Positions 14,650 through 21,414 of a stretch of DNA of 21,845 nt are shown here, one piece after another. This DNA comes from NIOZ-UU13 sp049287505 (GTDB lineage Bacteria > Planctomycetota > Phycisphaerae > Sedimentisphaerales > Anaerobacaceae). Position numbers and translations under genes: made by a program. Where the stretch lies: assembly GCA_049287505.1 (NCBI GenBank), contig JBAQFY010000321.1, forward strand, positions 1 to 21,845, given 5' to 3'. Numbering within the stretch: the stretch's first letter is position 1; every line of letters begins with the position of its first letter. Below the pieces are notes generated by a model that was given only the letters and a program-made list of their open reading frames with translations, made no database searches and had not been told where the DNA came from.

Positions 14650-15585
14650 CTAATTAAACAGCTGTTCTTTTAAGTTCGTCAAAGCCTCTATCCCTTTGAT
14701 TTCTCGAGGTTGTGAGGGAATAATTGTTGTTTTTAATCCGTTAAATTTCATTCTTATCTGGTTTATATACTTATCTTGTTCTTTTCTTTTCTCCCTGCAA
14801 AACTTACAACCATTTGAGCGTAAAGCATTATTTATGACCAGCTGTCTAACTTTTATGCCGTGTTTGCCCAGACTATTTATCAATCTCTCTGTTTCCAAAA
14901 TCGCCATATCTTCCGGGATAGTAACAGCTATAAACTCGCTTCTGCTTGAGTCACGAAGCAGACTTTCTATCCTCTTTACCATCTTTTTCATAGTCAGCAA
15001 AAAATCATCGCCTTCATCAGGGTCATATTTGCCGGCAAACGTCTCAACCACATGCCTGTACTTCCATCTCATCTTTGCCATTACCTTAATCCAGTCGTCC
15101 AACAGTCGGGGGGAAGTTAGGAGCCTTAAGGCATGGCCGGTAGGTGCTGTATCCACTACGTATTTGTCGAAGCCAGATTCGTCAATTAGATCAACCATCG
15201 TCTTAAAACCCATTACTTCATCCAAGCCGGGGATAGGCAACGCAAATACCGAATCAATATCTTCGGCATCCAGATTAGTGCCGGTTTCCACAATCTTCTT
15301 GATTTTGTCTTGGTGTTCTGTTTTGAATTTTGAAAGAGCCTTTTCTGCGTTTACTTCAAGAGCACTCAAATTTTCAACTCCCTTCACCTCTTGGGGCAGA
15401 TCAGCGAGTTTCTGCTCCAAGCTGTCAGTGAGCGAATGGGCAGGGTCTGTCGAAAAGAGCAGCGTCCTGAAATCCTTCGCTAAATAAAGGGCGGTACTTG
15501 AAGCACAGGTTGTCTTTCCTACGCCGCCTTTTCCACCAAACAAGATTAATTTCAGTGGAGGTTCTTTTAGCCCTTTTAATCCCAT
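14650..15585 (-). CDS. ArsA/Get3-family ATPase
   Basis: A 311-residue single-domain ATPase of the ArsA/Get3/TRC40 family. The deviant P-loop GGKGGVGKTT (17-26) is followed by LLFSTDPAHSLTDSL (43-55), the A-loop/switch I signature of the family. DTAPTGHALRLL (145-156) is the ArsA switch II signature. C260 and C263 in NGCKFC sit where Get3 proteins carry the zinc-binding CxxC of the homodimer. No ArsB pump, ArsR or tail-anchored-protein context is nearby. In a gas vesicle operon it more likely handles hydrophobic GvpA-type proteins, as Get3 handles hydrophobic helices; that role is inferred. Its start directly abuts the stop of gvpH. Confidence 0.93.
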   Translation of the reverse strand: MGLKGLKEPPLKLILFGGKGGVGKTTCASSTALYLAKDFRTLLFSTDPAHSLTDSLEQKLADLPQEVKGVENLSALEVNAEKALSKFKTEHQDKIKKIVETGTNLDAEDIDSVFALPIPGLDEVMGFKTMVDLIDESGFDKYVVDTAPTGHALRLLTSPRLLDDWIKVMAKMRWKYRHVVETFAGKYDPDEGDDFLLTMKKMVKRIESLLRDSSRSEFIAVTIPEDMAILETERLINSLGKHGIKVRQLVINNALRSNGCKFCREKRKEQDKYINQIRMKFNGLKTTIIPSQPREIKGIEALTNLKEQLFN

Positions 15586-16131
15586 TCACTTTTTTACCTT
15601 GATCTCTAAGATGCCGTTGTTGTAAGAGCAGGTCATTGTCTCAGCCTGTACCTTTGCCGGAAGCAGGATTTCTTTATGGTATTTCCTGTCTCCTGTCTGC
15701 GCTGAGATATCAAGAATATCCTCTTTTAAATCCAGCTTTATATCTTCCTGATTAACACCCGGCATCTCGGCATAGATTCGAATCTCCTGCTCCTCATCAA
15801 AGACATCGGTGAGAGGCTCTCTTTCTTCTTCTACCGTAGGACCTTGGGGGGTCTTTTTGACATTTCCAAACGATTCAACCACAGGCTTGCCTCCAACCGC
15901 TGTCTTTATGGAAACTCCAAATACACCTTTCATACCTTCTTTAAGGTTACTTAGGTCGATTTCGCCTTCTTTATTGATTTCACCGCCTGCTTCTTTCAAC
16001 TTACCAGCTAAGTCAACCAGGTTGCCTATACCGTCTAATAGTCTTCCCAGACCAAGGTTCAATTTCCCTATGCCCAAATCGATATTCAGCCCTTCGTTTT
16101 CCTCATCTTTCTTCTTTTTATCTTTGGCCAT
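15586..16131 (-). CDS. gvpH: GvpH, Hsp20-like gas vesicle protein
   Basis: This protein of 181 residues has a Lys-rich start and a glycine/leucine-rich middle (LNIDLGIGKLNLGLGRLLDGIGNLVDLAGKL), followed by an alpha-crystallin/Hsp20-type domain at about 105-181: EEREPLTDVFDEEQEIRIYAEMPGVNQEDIKLDL, then YHKEILLPAKV and YNNGILEIKVKK. The 'E.R.P..DVfdE...ir.yaEmPGv..edi' pattern is typical of GvpH. In haloarchaea GvpH is an Hsp20-type stability factor that interacts with GvpM-like hydrophobic proteins. It is directly upstream of the ArsA-like ATPase, with stop and start adjacent. Confidence 0.9.
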   Translation of the reverse strand: MAKDKKKKDEENEGLNIDLGIGKLNLGLGRLLDGIGNLVDLAGKLKEAGGEINKEGEIDLSNLKEGMKGVFGVSIKTAVGGKPVVESFGNVKKTPQGPTVEEEREPLTDVFDEEQEIRIYAEMPGVNQEDIKLDLKEDILDISAQTGDRKYHKEILLPAKVQAETMTCSYNNGILEIKVKK

Positions 16132-16201
16132 TTTTTTATTCCTTTAACAGATTCTAATTACTTGCAAAATTACACACCATCGCAGACACACACGTTATTA
16201 T

Positions 16202-16507
16202 TCAATATTTTACGGTCAATGTTTTGAGTGGTTTTTGAGGTGTGCTTTCATAGTCCTTGCTTTCTTGCTGCTCATACACTTGTTTCTGCAATTTCTGGAT
16301 TTGTTCGTTGACACCGGCCAAATTCTTTATAACCGTGTTTCTTCTTTTGTTCAGAGCAGCAAGCTCCTTTGCTAATCTGTCTTTTTCTCTTCCGAGCACG
16401 TATAATTCCAGATGGCCCGGCCTTTTAACCTTGGGAATGGATGTCGCACCAATTGAACGCACGCTTTTTATATCACTTAAGTTTGGTAATTGCTGTATGG
16501 TTTTCAT
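16202..16507 (-). CDS. Small coiled-coil protein, unknown function
   Basis: A protein of 101 residues from ATG 16507. GGAGG lies about 10 nt before that ATG, whereas an upstream in-frame start at 16534 would overlap the end of gvpN. The N-terminal third (MKTIQQLPNLSDIKSVRSIGATSIPKVKRP) is followed by a long amphipathic helix with heptad spacing (LGREKDRLAKELAALNKRRNTVIKNLAGVNEQIQKLQKQV), a likely coiled coil. A Gln/Lys-rich tail ends the protein. No family name is known to me. It sits between gvpN and gvpH and is probably a structural or adaptor protein of the vesicle. Confidence 0.75.
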   Translation of the reverse strand: MKTIQQLPNLSDIKSVRSIGATSIPKVKRPGHLELYVLGREKDRLAKELAALNKRRNTVIKNLAGVNEQIQKLQKQVYEQQESKDYESTPQKPLKTLTVKY

Positions 16508-16523
16508 TAAATGTGCCTCCGTT

Positions 16524-17561
16524 CTACACTTCAATCAGACTTTTATCTTTCTGTTTATTTTCCCGCCCAATTTTCCTCTGGGCATTGGTCCCGGGAAAAT
16601 CATTCTGTCCTGCTTTAACAGCAGAACAAACAGCCTCATTCCTATTAAGCTCTCCTGTTACAAGTTCTCTTACTATTTGTTTAACTCTGTCCTGGTTTGT
16701 TTTTGAGCCGACTCGGCTCGTTTCCGATGCCAGAATGTCCTGGCACATCTGCATAAATACGTTGTTTGCCCTTGAAGGTGTTAATTTTCGCACTTTGAGG
16801 GTTTTGGCAATCATAATGCACCCACGAACAGTAGGGGCAAACTCACACTTTCCGGATTCCCTCAGGTCTCGCACGATATGAACTATTATTTCTACATTTG
16901 GCTTGGACAGCTTGGATTTGGCCTGGGTTATCGCTACTTCGGTTTCATAGTCAAAGTGATCAAGGTCCATTGTTATCATTCTGTCTCTTAAAGCATCTTG
17001 GCTCCTGTGAACGCCGGCGTATTCTTCGGGATTCGATGTAAAAATTGCGGTAAAGTTTGGATGAACCTTTAAATAGGGTTCCTCCCCGTCTCTTGCCACA
17101 GGCAGATCCATCATCTTTTCCTGTAAGATAGACAGTAAGATATTGTTTGCCTCGGGGCGAGAACGTGTAAATTCATCGTAAACAAGAGTAAATCCGTATT
17201 TACAGGCAACAGTCAGGCGATTATCCACCCAGCGTTTGACCATATCCTCTTCAGTTTTTAGTACCCTTGAAATAAAGCGGTCCACCACTTTCCTGATGCG
17301 ATATCCGTGCTCACCGCCTATCAAGTCAGAGGTGGTGAACTCTTCGTCTCCGTGAATCATTACCACCGGCCTTCCGACCCTACTTGCCAAGTGCATGGCC
17401 AGTGTTGTCTTGCCCGTCCCAGAGGGACCTCTTAAATGAACCGGAAAGCCCGCTTCAATGTAACAAAGTGCTCTATTGGTCAAGTCCTTTACGTAGTCTG
17501 TATCCACAAAATCTGGCAGTGGACTTGGCTCTATTACCGTCGTCATCTCATTAATAATCAT
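16524..17561 (-). CDS. gvpN: Gas vesicle ATPase GvpN
   Basis: A 345-residue AAA+/MoxR-like ATPase with the clear GvpN signatures. These are FVDTDYVKDLTNRALCYIEAGFPVHLRGPSGTGKTTLA with Walker A at 45-52; HGDEEFTTSDLIGG; the Walker B region TLVYDEF (125-131) followed by TRSRPEANN; the sensor region FTSNPEEYAGVHRSQDALRDRM (174-195); and the C-terminal lid helices. GvpN is needed for the growth or maturation of gas vesicles and typically lies next to gvpC. ATG 17559-17561 is preceded by AGGAGGT with ideal spacing. Confidence 0.97.
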   Translation of the reverse strand: MIINEMTTVIEPSPLPDFVDTDYVKDLTNRALCYIEAGFPVHLRGPSGTGKTTLAMHLASRVGRPVVMIHGDEEFTTSDLIGGEHGYRIRKVVDRFISRVLKTEEDMVKRWVDNRLTVACKYGFTLVYDEFTRSRPEANNILLSILQEKMMDLPVARDGEEPYLKVHPNFTAIFTSNPEEYAGVHRSQDALRDRMITMDLDHFDYETEVAITQAKSKLSKPNVEIIVHIVRDLRESGKCEFAPTVRGCIMIAKTLKVRKLTPSRANNVFMQMCQDILASETSRVGSKTNQDRVKQIVRELVTGELNRNEAVCSAVKAGQNDFPGTNAQRKIGRENKQKDKSLIEV

Positions 17562-17564
17562 TTT

Positions 17565-17579
17565 GACAGACCTCCTGTC
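17565..17579 (-). promoter_or_regulatory. Small hairpin presenting the gvpN ribosome-binding site in its loop
   Basis: In the transcript GACAG pairs with CTGTC around the loop GAGGT, so the strong Shine-Dalgarno sequence AGGAGGT is held in and beside the loop, 3-4 nt before ATG. The stem is only 5 bp. It may keep the site accessible or modulate gvpN translation. The remaining bases 17580-17648 hold no supported gene. Confidence 0.3.
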
Positions 17580-17648
17580 TTTTCAACGTTTCTGGTCATA
17601 AGCTATCTTCTGATAAAGTCTTTTAGGGAGAATCAAAACTGTTTTTCC

Positions 17649-17990
17649 TTATTTCGAAATAACACCTTTTCCTTTACAGCAAAGGCAAGGCAATCCACTA
17701 TCTATTGCAATTCCTGTGCCTTTACATTCAGCACATTGAATAACTTTGCCTTTAGGAGCTGAAACCATACCCTTGCCATTACATACTGTGCACGTAATCC
17801 GTGTACTGCGGTACACGCCGGTGCCTTTGCAGTAAGCACACTTGATGGCCGGCTCTTGGATGTGAACCTTGCCTGTCCCCTCGCAGACTTGGCAGGTGGC
17901 AAGCTCGCTCAACAGGTCAAACTGGTCTTTGCCCGTACCCTTACAGAACCCACACGTTACTTGGGTCATGGTATATGTTGTCTGGCTCAT
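17649..17990 (-). CDS. Free-standing DnaJ-type zinc-finger protein with six CxxCxGxG repeats
   Basis: This protein of 113 residues is made up of six CxxCxGxG motifs: cysteine pairs at 13/16, 33/36, 51/54, 67/70, 86/89 and 102/105 (CGFCKGTG, CQVCEGTG, CAYCKGTG, CTVCNGKG, CAECKGTG and CLCCKGKG). Ordinary DnaJ has four, forming two zinc sites; six would form three. There is no J domain, G/F linker or DnaJ C-terminal domain. DnaJ zinc fingers help bind and hand over unfolded substrates. It probably works with the J-domain-bearing GvpF elsewhere in this operon. The start overlaps an upstream 34-residue ORF as ATGA; no other good ribosome-binding site is present. Confidence 0.88.
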   Translation of the reverse strand: MSQTTYTMTQVTCGFCKGTGKDQFDLLSELATCQVCEGTGKVHIQEPAIKCAYCKGTGVYRSTRITCTVCNGKGMVSAPKGKVIQCAECKGTGIAIDSGLPCLCCKGKGVISK

Positions 17991-18091
17991 AATCTAATAC
18001 ATCCCTGAACAAGTTCCCGCACTTCCCTGGCCTTTCCAGCCAGCAACAGTTTGGCATCAGGCAGTACCCGCTGTTTTTTAGACGCCGACAT
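17987..18091 (-). CDS. Small overlapping ORF (34 residues), coupled to the zinc-finger gene
   Basis: The frame begins at ATG 18089-18091, inside the last codons of the upstream coiled-coil gene (14-nt overlap), and runs to a TGA overlapping the zinc-finger gene's ATG as ATGA. It encodes MSASKKQRVLPDAKLLLAGK followed by AREVRELVQGCIRL, a plausible amphipathic helix with natural-looking codons. It may be a real coupled peptide. Alternatively it could be the true C-terminus of the upstream protein, displaced by a frameshift at the A-run (TCTAAAAAACAG) near 18071-18080. No clear ribosome-binding site is seen. Confidence 0.35.
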   Translation of the reverse strand: MSASKKQRVLPDAKLLLAGKAREVRELVQGCIRL

Positions 18092-18740
18092 TAGCTTTTT
18101 GTTTACTGCTTTTTTGGGTACTTCTTTTCTTGCCTTGGGCTTTGCTTGTTGCTTGCTTAACTGTTCTTACCTTCTGTCCAGCATCAATCTCAGGCATAAT
18201 GAAACTGGCCTTTCTTGCCCTGGCCAGAGCCGCAGACATGCTTTTCCATGCTTTCTTCGCCTGAGCCATACCGGCACTGAATTCACCGATAAGCTTGTCG
18301 GCGTCACCCAGGATTCTTTCAACTTCAGCCTCGATATCCTTAATCTCTCGGGTGAGTTTAGCCCTCAGCTCCTTGGACATATGCTTGTGGTCTTTTTGGA
18401 AGCTATCCAGCATTGAGCCGACACCGGTAACCAGATTATTGACAAAGTCTGCTAAATTCTTGGCTTGTTCCCTGCTCATCTGCATATTGTCTTTGTGGAA
18501 CTGCTCCACCATATTTCTGGCACTTTTCAGCATACTTTGCACGTTTTTTGACAAGCCATTCATAAAATTAGCCAGGTCTTTGGCCTGTTGTGCAGCCATT
18601 TTCTTTCTGTCCATAGAAAACCCATTGATTGTTTCATGGGTATCCGCCACCAGTTGCCCTACAGCTTTCAGCCGAACATCATTGGAAATAATGATGCTCT
18701 CTGTCAGCTCCTTCATGTCTTCTGCTATTGCCATTACCAT
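18078..18740 (-). CDS. Helical repeat protein, GvpC-like candidate
   Basis: A 220-residue helical protein. A repeat of about 40 residues is visible: AAQQAKDLANFMNGLSKNV, then QSML (49-71), and SREQAKNLADFVNNLVTGVG, then SML (89-111), with a weaker third unit near 121-155 (HMSKELRAKL). The pattern QAK-x-LA-x-F ... L-x3-V-x2-ML recalls the 'QA..L..F...L' repeats of GvpC, the protein that wraps and stiffens the vesicle wall. The C-terminus is Lys/Ser-rich. AAGGAG stands 7 nt before ATG 18740. It lies between gvpA and gvpN, the usual gvpC position. GvpC identity is inferred, as no true homology was tested. Confidence 0.8.
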   Translation of the reverse strand: MVMAIAEDMKELTESIIISNDVRLKAVGQLVADTHETINGFSMDRKKMAAQQAKDLANFMNGLSKNVQSMLKSARNMVEQFHKDNMQMSREQAKNLADFVNNLVTGVGSMLDSFQKDHKHMSKELRAKLTREIKDIEAEVERILGDADKLIGEFSAGMAQAKKAWKSMSAALARARKASFIMPEIDAGQKVRTVKQATSKAQGKKRSTQKSSKQKANVGV

Positions 18741-18754
18741 TTCGAATCTCCTTT

Positions 18755-19240
18755 TTAAACCTTTTGAAAATAATTTGAGTTAACATTATTTGAACTTGTT
18801 AATTCTTTAATTTCCAACAACGGTATGTTCTCAGGTTCTCCGCTTTCTCCAGTAGGTGTTATTAAACCTTCAATCTGACTTATCTGGCCCTTGTTATTAA
18901 AAACAGGCTCCCCCTTATCACTGACAAAACGCAGCGAACCATCCCTGTGGACAATTCGGTATTCTATGTTAAAGGGTGTACCTTCACTTTTACATCTGGC
19001 AAAAGCTGCAAAAACCTGCTCTCGGTCATACGGGTGGATTATATTTTCCCAATGTTCTTTATCCGCAAGGATCTCGTTGACGTCATAACCGGTCAGTTCC
19101 TTGATTTTTCCAGAAAAGCAAATAATCTCCGGCCTTTCTGAAGGTAGGGCAACATAAGGAATTTTACCGATCGTATCGATAAATCGATGAAGCTCTTCGC
19201 TTAAGTGGCTTAAAACAGTTTGAATTTGTATCTCGTTCAT
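18755..19240 (-). CDS. Single PAS-domain protein
   Basis: A protein of 161 residues with one PAS fold of the PAS_3 type: EIICFSGKIKELTGYDVNEI, HWENIIHPYDREQVFAAF, then FNIEYRIVHRDGSLRFVSDKGEPVFNNKGQISQIEGLI. No kinase, GGDEF, helix-turn-helix or other output domain is attached. An N-terminal helix (VLSHLSEELHRFIDTIG) and a disordered-looking tail complete it. It starts 2 nt after the upstream coiled-coil gene's stop and precedes the repeat protein by 14 nt. It may sense a small molecule, redox state or light and pass the signal by protein contact within the vesicle machinery; the ligand is unknown. Confidence 0.85.
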   Translation of the reverse strand: MNEIQIQTVLSHLSEELHRFIDTIGKIPYVALPSERPEIICFSGKIKELTGYDVNEILADKEHWENIIHPYDREQVFAAFARCKSEGTPFNIEYRIVHRDGSLRFVSDKGEPVFNNKGQISQIEGLITPTGESGEPENIPLLEIKELTSSNNVNSNYFQKV

Positions 19241-19242
19241 TG

Positions 19243-19947
19243 TTATATTTTCGAGTACGTATAACGTTTTGACTTATTATTACTTTTCTGAGCCGAGGTT
19301 ATGTCTAAGCCGTAGACAAGATTTTCTAACTCTTCGTCAGGAGGACTTGCGACAAAAGCGGAAATTCCATCTTTATCGCCATATAGCTGTTCTTCAGATC
19401 GCTTTGAAGGCGTAACTTGATTTGACTTTAGGATACTAAAACCGCCATTTGTAAAAATTTTCCACACACGTCCCGACAGGGCTTTAGCATATTTGCTCAA
19501 ACGAATTGCTAAGGTATCAGGTGTTTCATCAAGAATTTCGTTAAATTTTTTTAATTGGGCTTTTATGTAGGCTTCCAGCTCTTCAATGTCTTTGTCGACC
19601 TTTTCTGCAAATGTTGGGCCTTTTCGAAAATATTCCAACATGGGCTGCACTTTTTTGGTTAGAGACTTGACACAGTGTGCAAAATCAACCATAGCGTTTA
19701 CCTGGTCCGGTTTCATTTCTTCATAGCGTCTTTTCTTACGTTCTTTAAGCCAGTAAAACTTCGTCAGCATATTATTCAGATCCATAGTCAATTCCTTTAC
19801 GAAATTTTCCAGTCTTTGCATCTGCTGATTAGCTTTTCTCTCTTTTTCCGACTGCTCCAAAGCCTTCTGGGTATTAGTTACTAAAACATTCAAGGCTTCT
19901 GACTGTATCTGGTAAAAATCTATAATGTTATTTATGACACCTCTCAT
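19243..19947 (-). CDS. Helical coiled-coil protein with GvpC-like repeats
   Basis: A 234-residue mostly helical protein. Its first 140 residues contain two copies of the pattern also found in the protein encoded at 18078-18740: ENFVKELTMDLNNML (48-61) and HCVKSLTKKVQPMLEYF (91-107), i.e. F/C-x3-L-x3-V/L-x2-ML, about 40-43 residues apart. A further helix (EELEAYIKAQLKKFNEIL) follows, then a less ordered, Ser/Lys-rich tail. No ribosome-binding site of quality is seen before ATG 19947. It lies two genes after gvpA and is probably a vesicle surface or scaffold protein related to its neighbour; no family name is known to me. Confidence 0.78.
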   Translation of the reverse strand: MRGVINNIIDFYQIQSEALNVLVTNTQKALEQSEKERKANQQMQRLENFVKELTMDLNNMLTKFYWLKERKKRRYEEMKPDQVNAMVDFAHCVKSLTKKVQPMLEYFRKGPTFAEKVDKDIEELEAYIKAQLKKFNEILDETPDTLAIRLSKYAKALSGRVWKIFTNGGFSILKSNQVTPSKRSEEQLYGDKDGISAFVASPPDEELENLVYGLDITSAQKSNNKSKRYTYSKI

Positions 19948-19967
19948 AATAATGAGCTATCTGCATT

Positions 19968-20723
19968 TCAGGCCTCCCGCAGCTCAGCAAGACGCTCTCG
20001 TTCTGCGTCTGTGCGTTTGGCCTTGAATTCATCGAGCATATCTTTAACTTCCTGACGTCTTTGCTCCTGGCAGGCTATGCGTTCGGCCCGCTGCTTTTTG
20101 AACTCTGCAAGCATAACCTTAAAATCCCTTATTCTTAACTCTTCTCCCTTGGCTAAGAGCTCCTTAAGCATTTTCGAAGTTTGCTGTTGTCCTTGCTGGA
20201 ATTCTTTGAGCTTCGAGGTTACTTCATTTCTGCTTTCATCCTGCCTATATAAAATTTCTTTAATTAGTGTTTGCAGCTCCTTGACCTTTTCAGCTCGGCC
20301 TTCGCTAAGAGCATCCTTGAAATTTCTTAAGCCTTCCCGTAATTGCTGCACCAGCTTTGTTTGTTCGTTAAGATATTTTTGAGATAATTGCCTAACTTCC
20401 TGTTCACTTTGTTCTAAATACTTTGAGATAACACCCATCATCCGGTCAAAATCTTTCTTTCGCAGGGACCCATTTTTGGCGAGGCTTTCTCTAAGTTGAT
20501 TATTGATTTTTTCCCGTTCGGCCCTTGTACTGAGAAGAGATTCCTGAAAATCTTGAAAGATCTGACCGGTCGTATCGAAAAATGCTTCAACACTTTGTAT
20601 TCTGCTTTCGTATGAAGATATGATGCTCTCAAGAATATTTTCTTTTTCGGCGGCTAAAGGCATTGTTTTGATTTCCCCTTTTGTGTGAACTCCTGTGAGA
20701 AGAGGTTTTTCTTGGCGAGTCAT
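19968..20723 (-). CDS. Long coiled-coil protein next to gvpA (GvpC-like candidate)
   Basis: A protein of 251 residues, almost entirely charged helix. Two related segments are visible: LRESLAKNGSLRKKDFDRMM (77-96) and LKELLAKGEELRIRDFKVML (186-205), each followed by a Gln/Glu-rich helix. This points to an internal duplication with a spacing of about 109 residues. The end is KDMLDEFKAKRTDAERERLAELREA. ATG 20723 is preferred: GGGGGAG lies upstream of it, and the frame's GTG at 20741 overlaps that site. It is the first gene after gvpA, the slot used by gvpC in gvpA-gvpC-gvpN operons, so a shell-binding or scaffolding role is likely but inferred. Confidence 0.82.
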   Translation of the reverse strand: MTRQEKPLLTGVHTKGEIKTMPLAAEKENILESIISSYESRIQSVEAFFDTTGQIFQDFQESLLSTRAEREKINNQLRESLAKNGSLRKKDFDRMMGVISKYLEQSEQEVRQLSQKYLNEQTKLVQQLREGLRNFKDALSEGRAEKVKELQTLIKEILYRQDESRNEVTSKLKEFQQGQQQTSKMLKELLAKGEELRIRDFKVMLAEFKKQRAERIACQEQRRQEVKDMLDEFKAKRTDAERERLAELREA

Positions 20724-20790
20724 GCTTTCTGCTCCCCCCACGGCGGTGCATAAGGATGGCCCGGCAAGAACCCCCTTTTGTTACCTATCC

Positions 20791-20997
20791 TTACGCAGCC
20801 GTTGCGGTCAAACCAATGGCCTCGGCATACTTCAGATAGGTCTCGACTGAGGCAGCTACGACTCTGGCTTCGATGGCAAGCAGTTCAATACCTACCAAAG
20901 AGAGTCTCACCCAGGCATCAACTACGATACCCTTGTCCAGTATCCTGTCAATGACTTCAACCAGACTGCTGGAACCAATTGTTTTTTCGACTGCCAT
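20791..20997 (-). CDS. gvpA: Major gas vesicle structural protein GvpA
   Basis: This protein of 68 residues has the canonical GvpA sequence: MAVEKTIGSSSLVEVIDRIL, DKGIVVDAWVRLSLVGIELL, then AIEARVVAASVETYLKYAEA. GvpA forms the helical ribs of the gas-filled shell. The length and every core motif (DRILDKGIVVDAWVR, LVGIELLxIEARVV) are intact. ATG 20997 is chosen because GGAG lies about 7-10 nt before it; the longer frame beginning at 21021 reads through the leader hairpin and that ribosome site. It is the first gene of the cluster in the direction of transcription. Confidence 0.98.
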   Translation of the reverse strand: MAVEKTIGSSSLVEVIDRILDKGIVVDAWVRLSLVGIELLAIEARVVAASVETYLKYAEAIGLTATAA

Positions 20998-21012
20998 TTT
21001 AATGCTCCTTTC

Positions 21013-21030
21013 TTTCCCCATCAGGGGAAA
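21013..21030 (-). promoter_or_regulatory. Perfect hairpin in the gvpA leader
   Basis: TTTCCCC (21013-21019) pairs with GGGGAAA (21024-21030) around a 4-nt loop, just upstream of the gvpA ribosome site (GGAG at 21005-21008). A stable hairpin at this place is typical of leaders that protect abundant mRNA, and could also tune gvpA translation. Confidence 0.5.
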
Positions 21031-21090
21031 CTAAATAAAATAGAAACAAAAAACGCACGTTACACCCATGCGTCCGAACTTAACTCAACG

Positions 21091-21110
21091 GTACCCATGA
21101 GACAGGGTAC
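21091..21110. promoter_or_regulatory. Palindromic candidate operator upstream of gvpA
   Basis: GTACCC (21091-21096) and GGGTAC (21105-21110) form a 6-bp inverted repeat with an 8-bp spacer, about 95-115 bp before the gvpA start codon. A second dyad, GTACACGCGTAC, lies near 21219-21230. Either could bind a dimeric regulator. A possible -10 (TATACT on the minus strand, near 21182-21187) has no good -35, so no promoter is called. Confidence 0.3.
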
Positions 21111-21317
21111 AAATGGATTTCTGAGGGCTTCTTGTGAACGACTGTCTTATGTTCGGCCTTTTCCTCTTGAATCGTTTTACATAGTATAGTAATGCAAGCT
21201 GCACCAGGAGGTGTTTAAGTACACGCGTACCTAGGGAAATTTTATTGTATTCCTTAACAAAGACAGTATCAAACATCATCGCTGATATTATTCCTATGTT
21301 CCAACTCTACACTTATT

Positions 21318-21405
21318 AGCAGTGAGGACTAAAACGGTTATCGACCCCCCAGCAGTGAAACTGACCCAGCATAATCCCAGTTTAAAACAAGATTATCCCC
21401 TGTTT
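21318..21405. repeat. IS21-type element end-like repeats (remnant?)
   Basis: The stretch has repeated short units: AGCAGTGA occurs twice (in AGCAGTGAGGACT and AGCAGTGAAACTGACCC), followed by CAGTTTAAAACAAG and ATAATC/GATTAT arms. Series of 'GTGAAACTGACCC'-type units are characteristic of IS21-family ends. No istA or istB gene is in the window, so this would be a solo end or remnant. The resemblance is from memory and not tested. Confidence 0.3.
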
Positions 21406-21414
21406 CATAATAGC

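Noticed and set aside
14696..15487. Long plus-strand frame (263 codons) opposite the ArsA-like gene
   Set aside because: It is the antisense shadow of a well-supported ATPase gene, with low-complexity Ser/Leu-rich translation.
21188..21203. Sigma-54-like TGGTGCAGCTTGCA on the minus strand upstream of gvpA
   Set aside because: The distance between the GG and GC elements is 2 nt shorter than sigma-54 promoters require.
21085..21279. 64-codon minus-strand frame upstream of gvpA
   Set aside because: No ribosome-binding site, no recognisable motif, and it spans the dyads and likely control region of gvpA.
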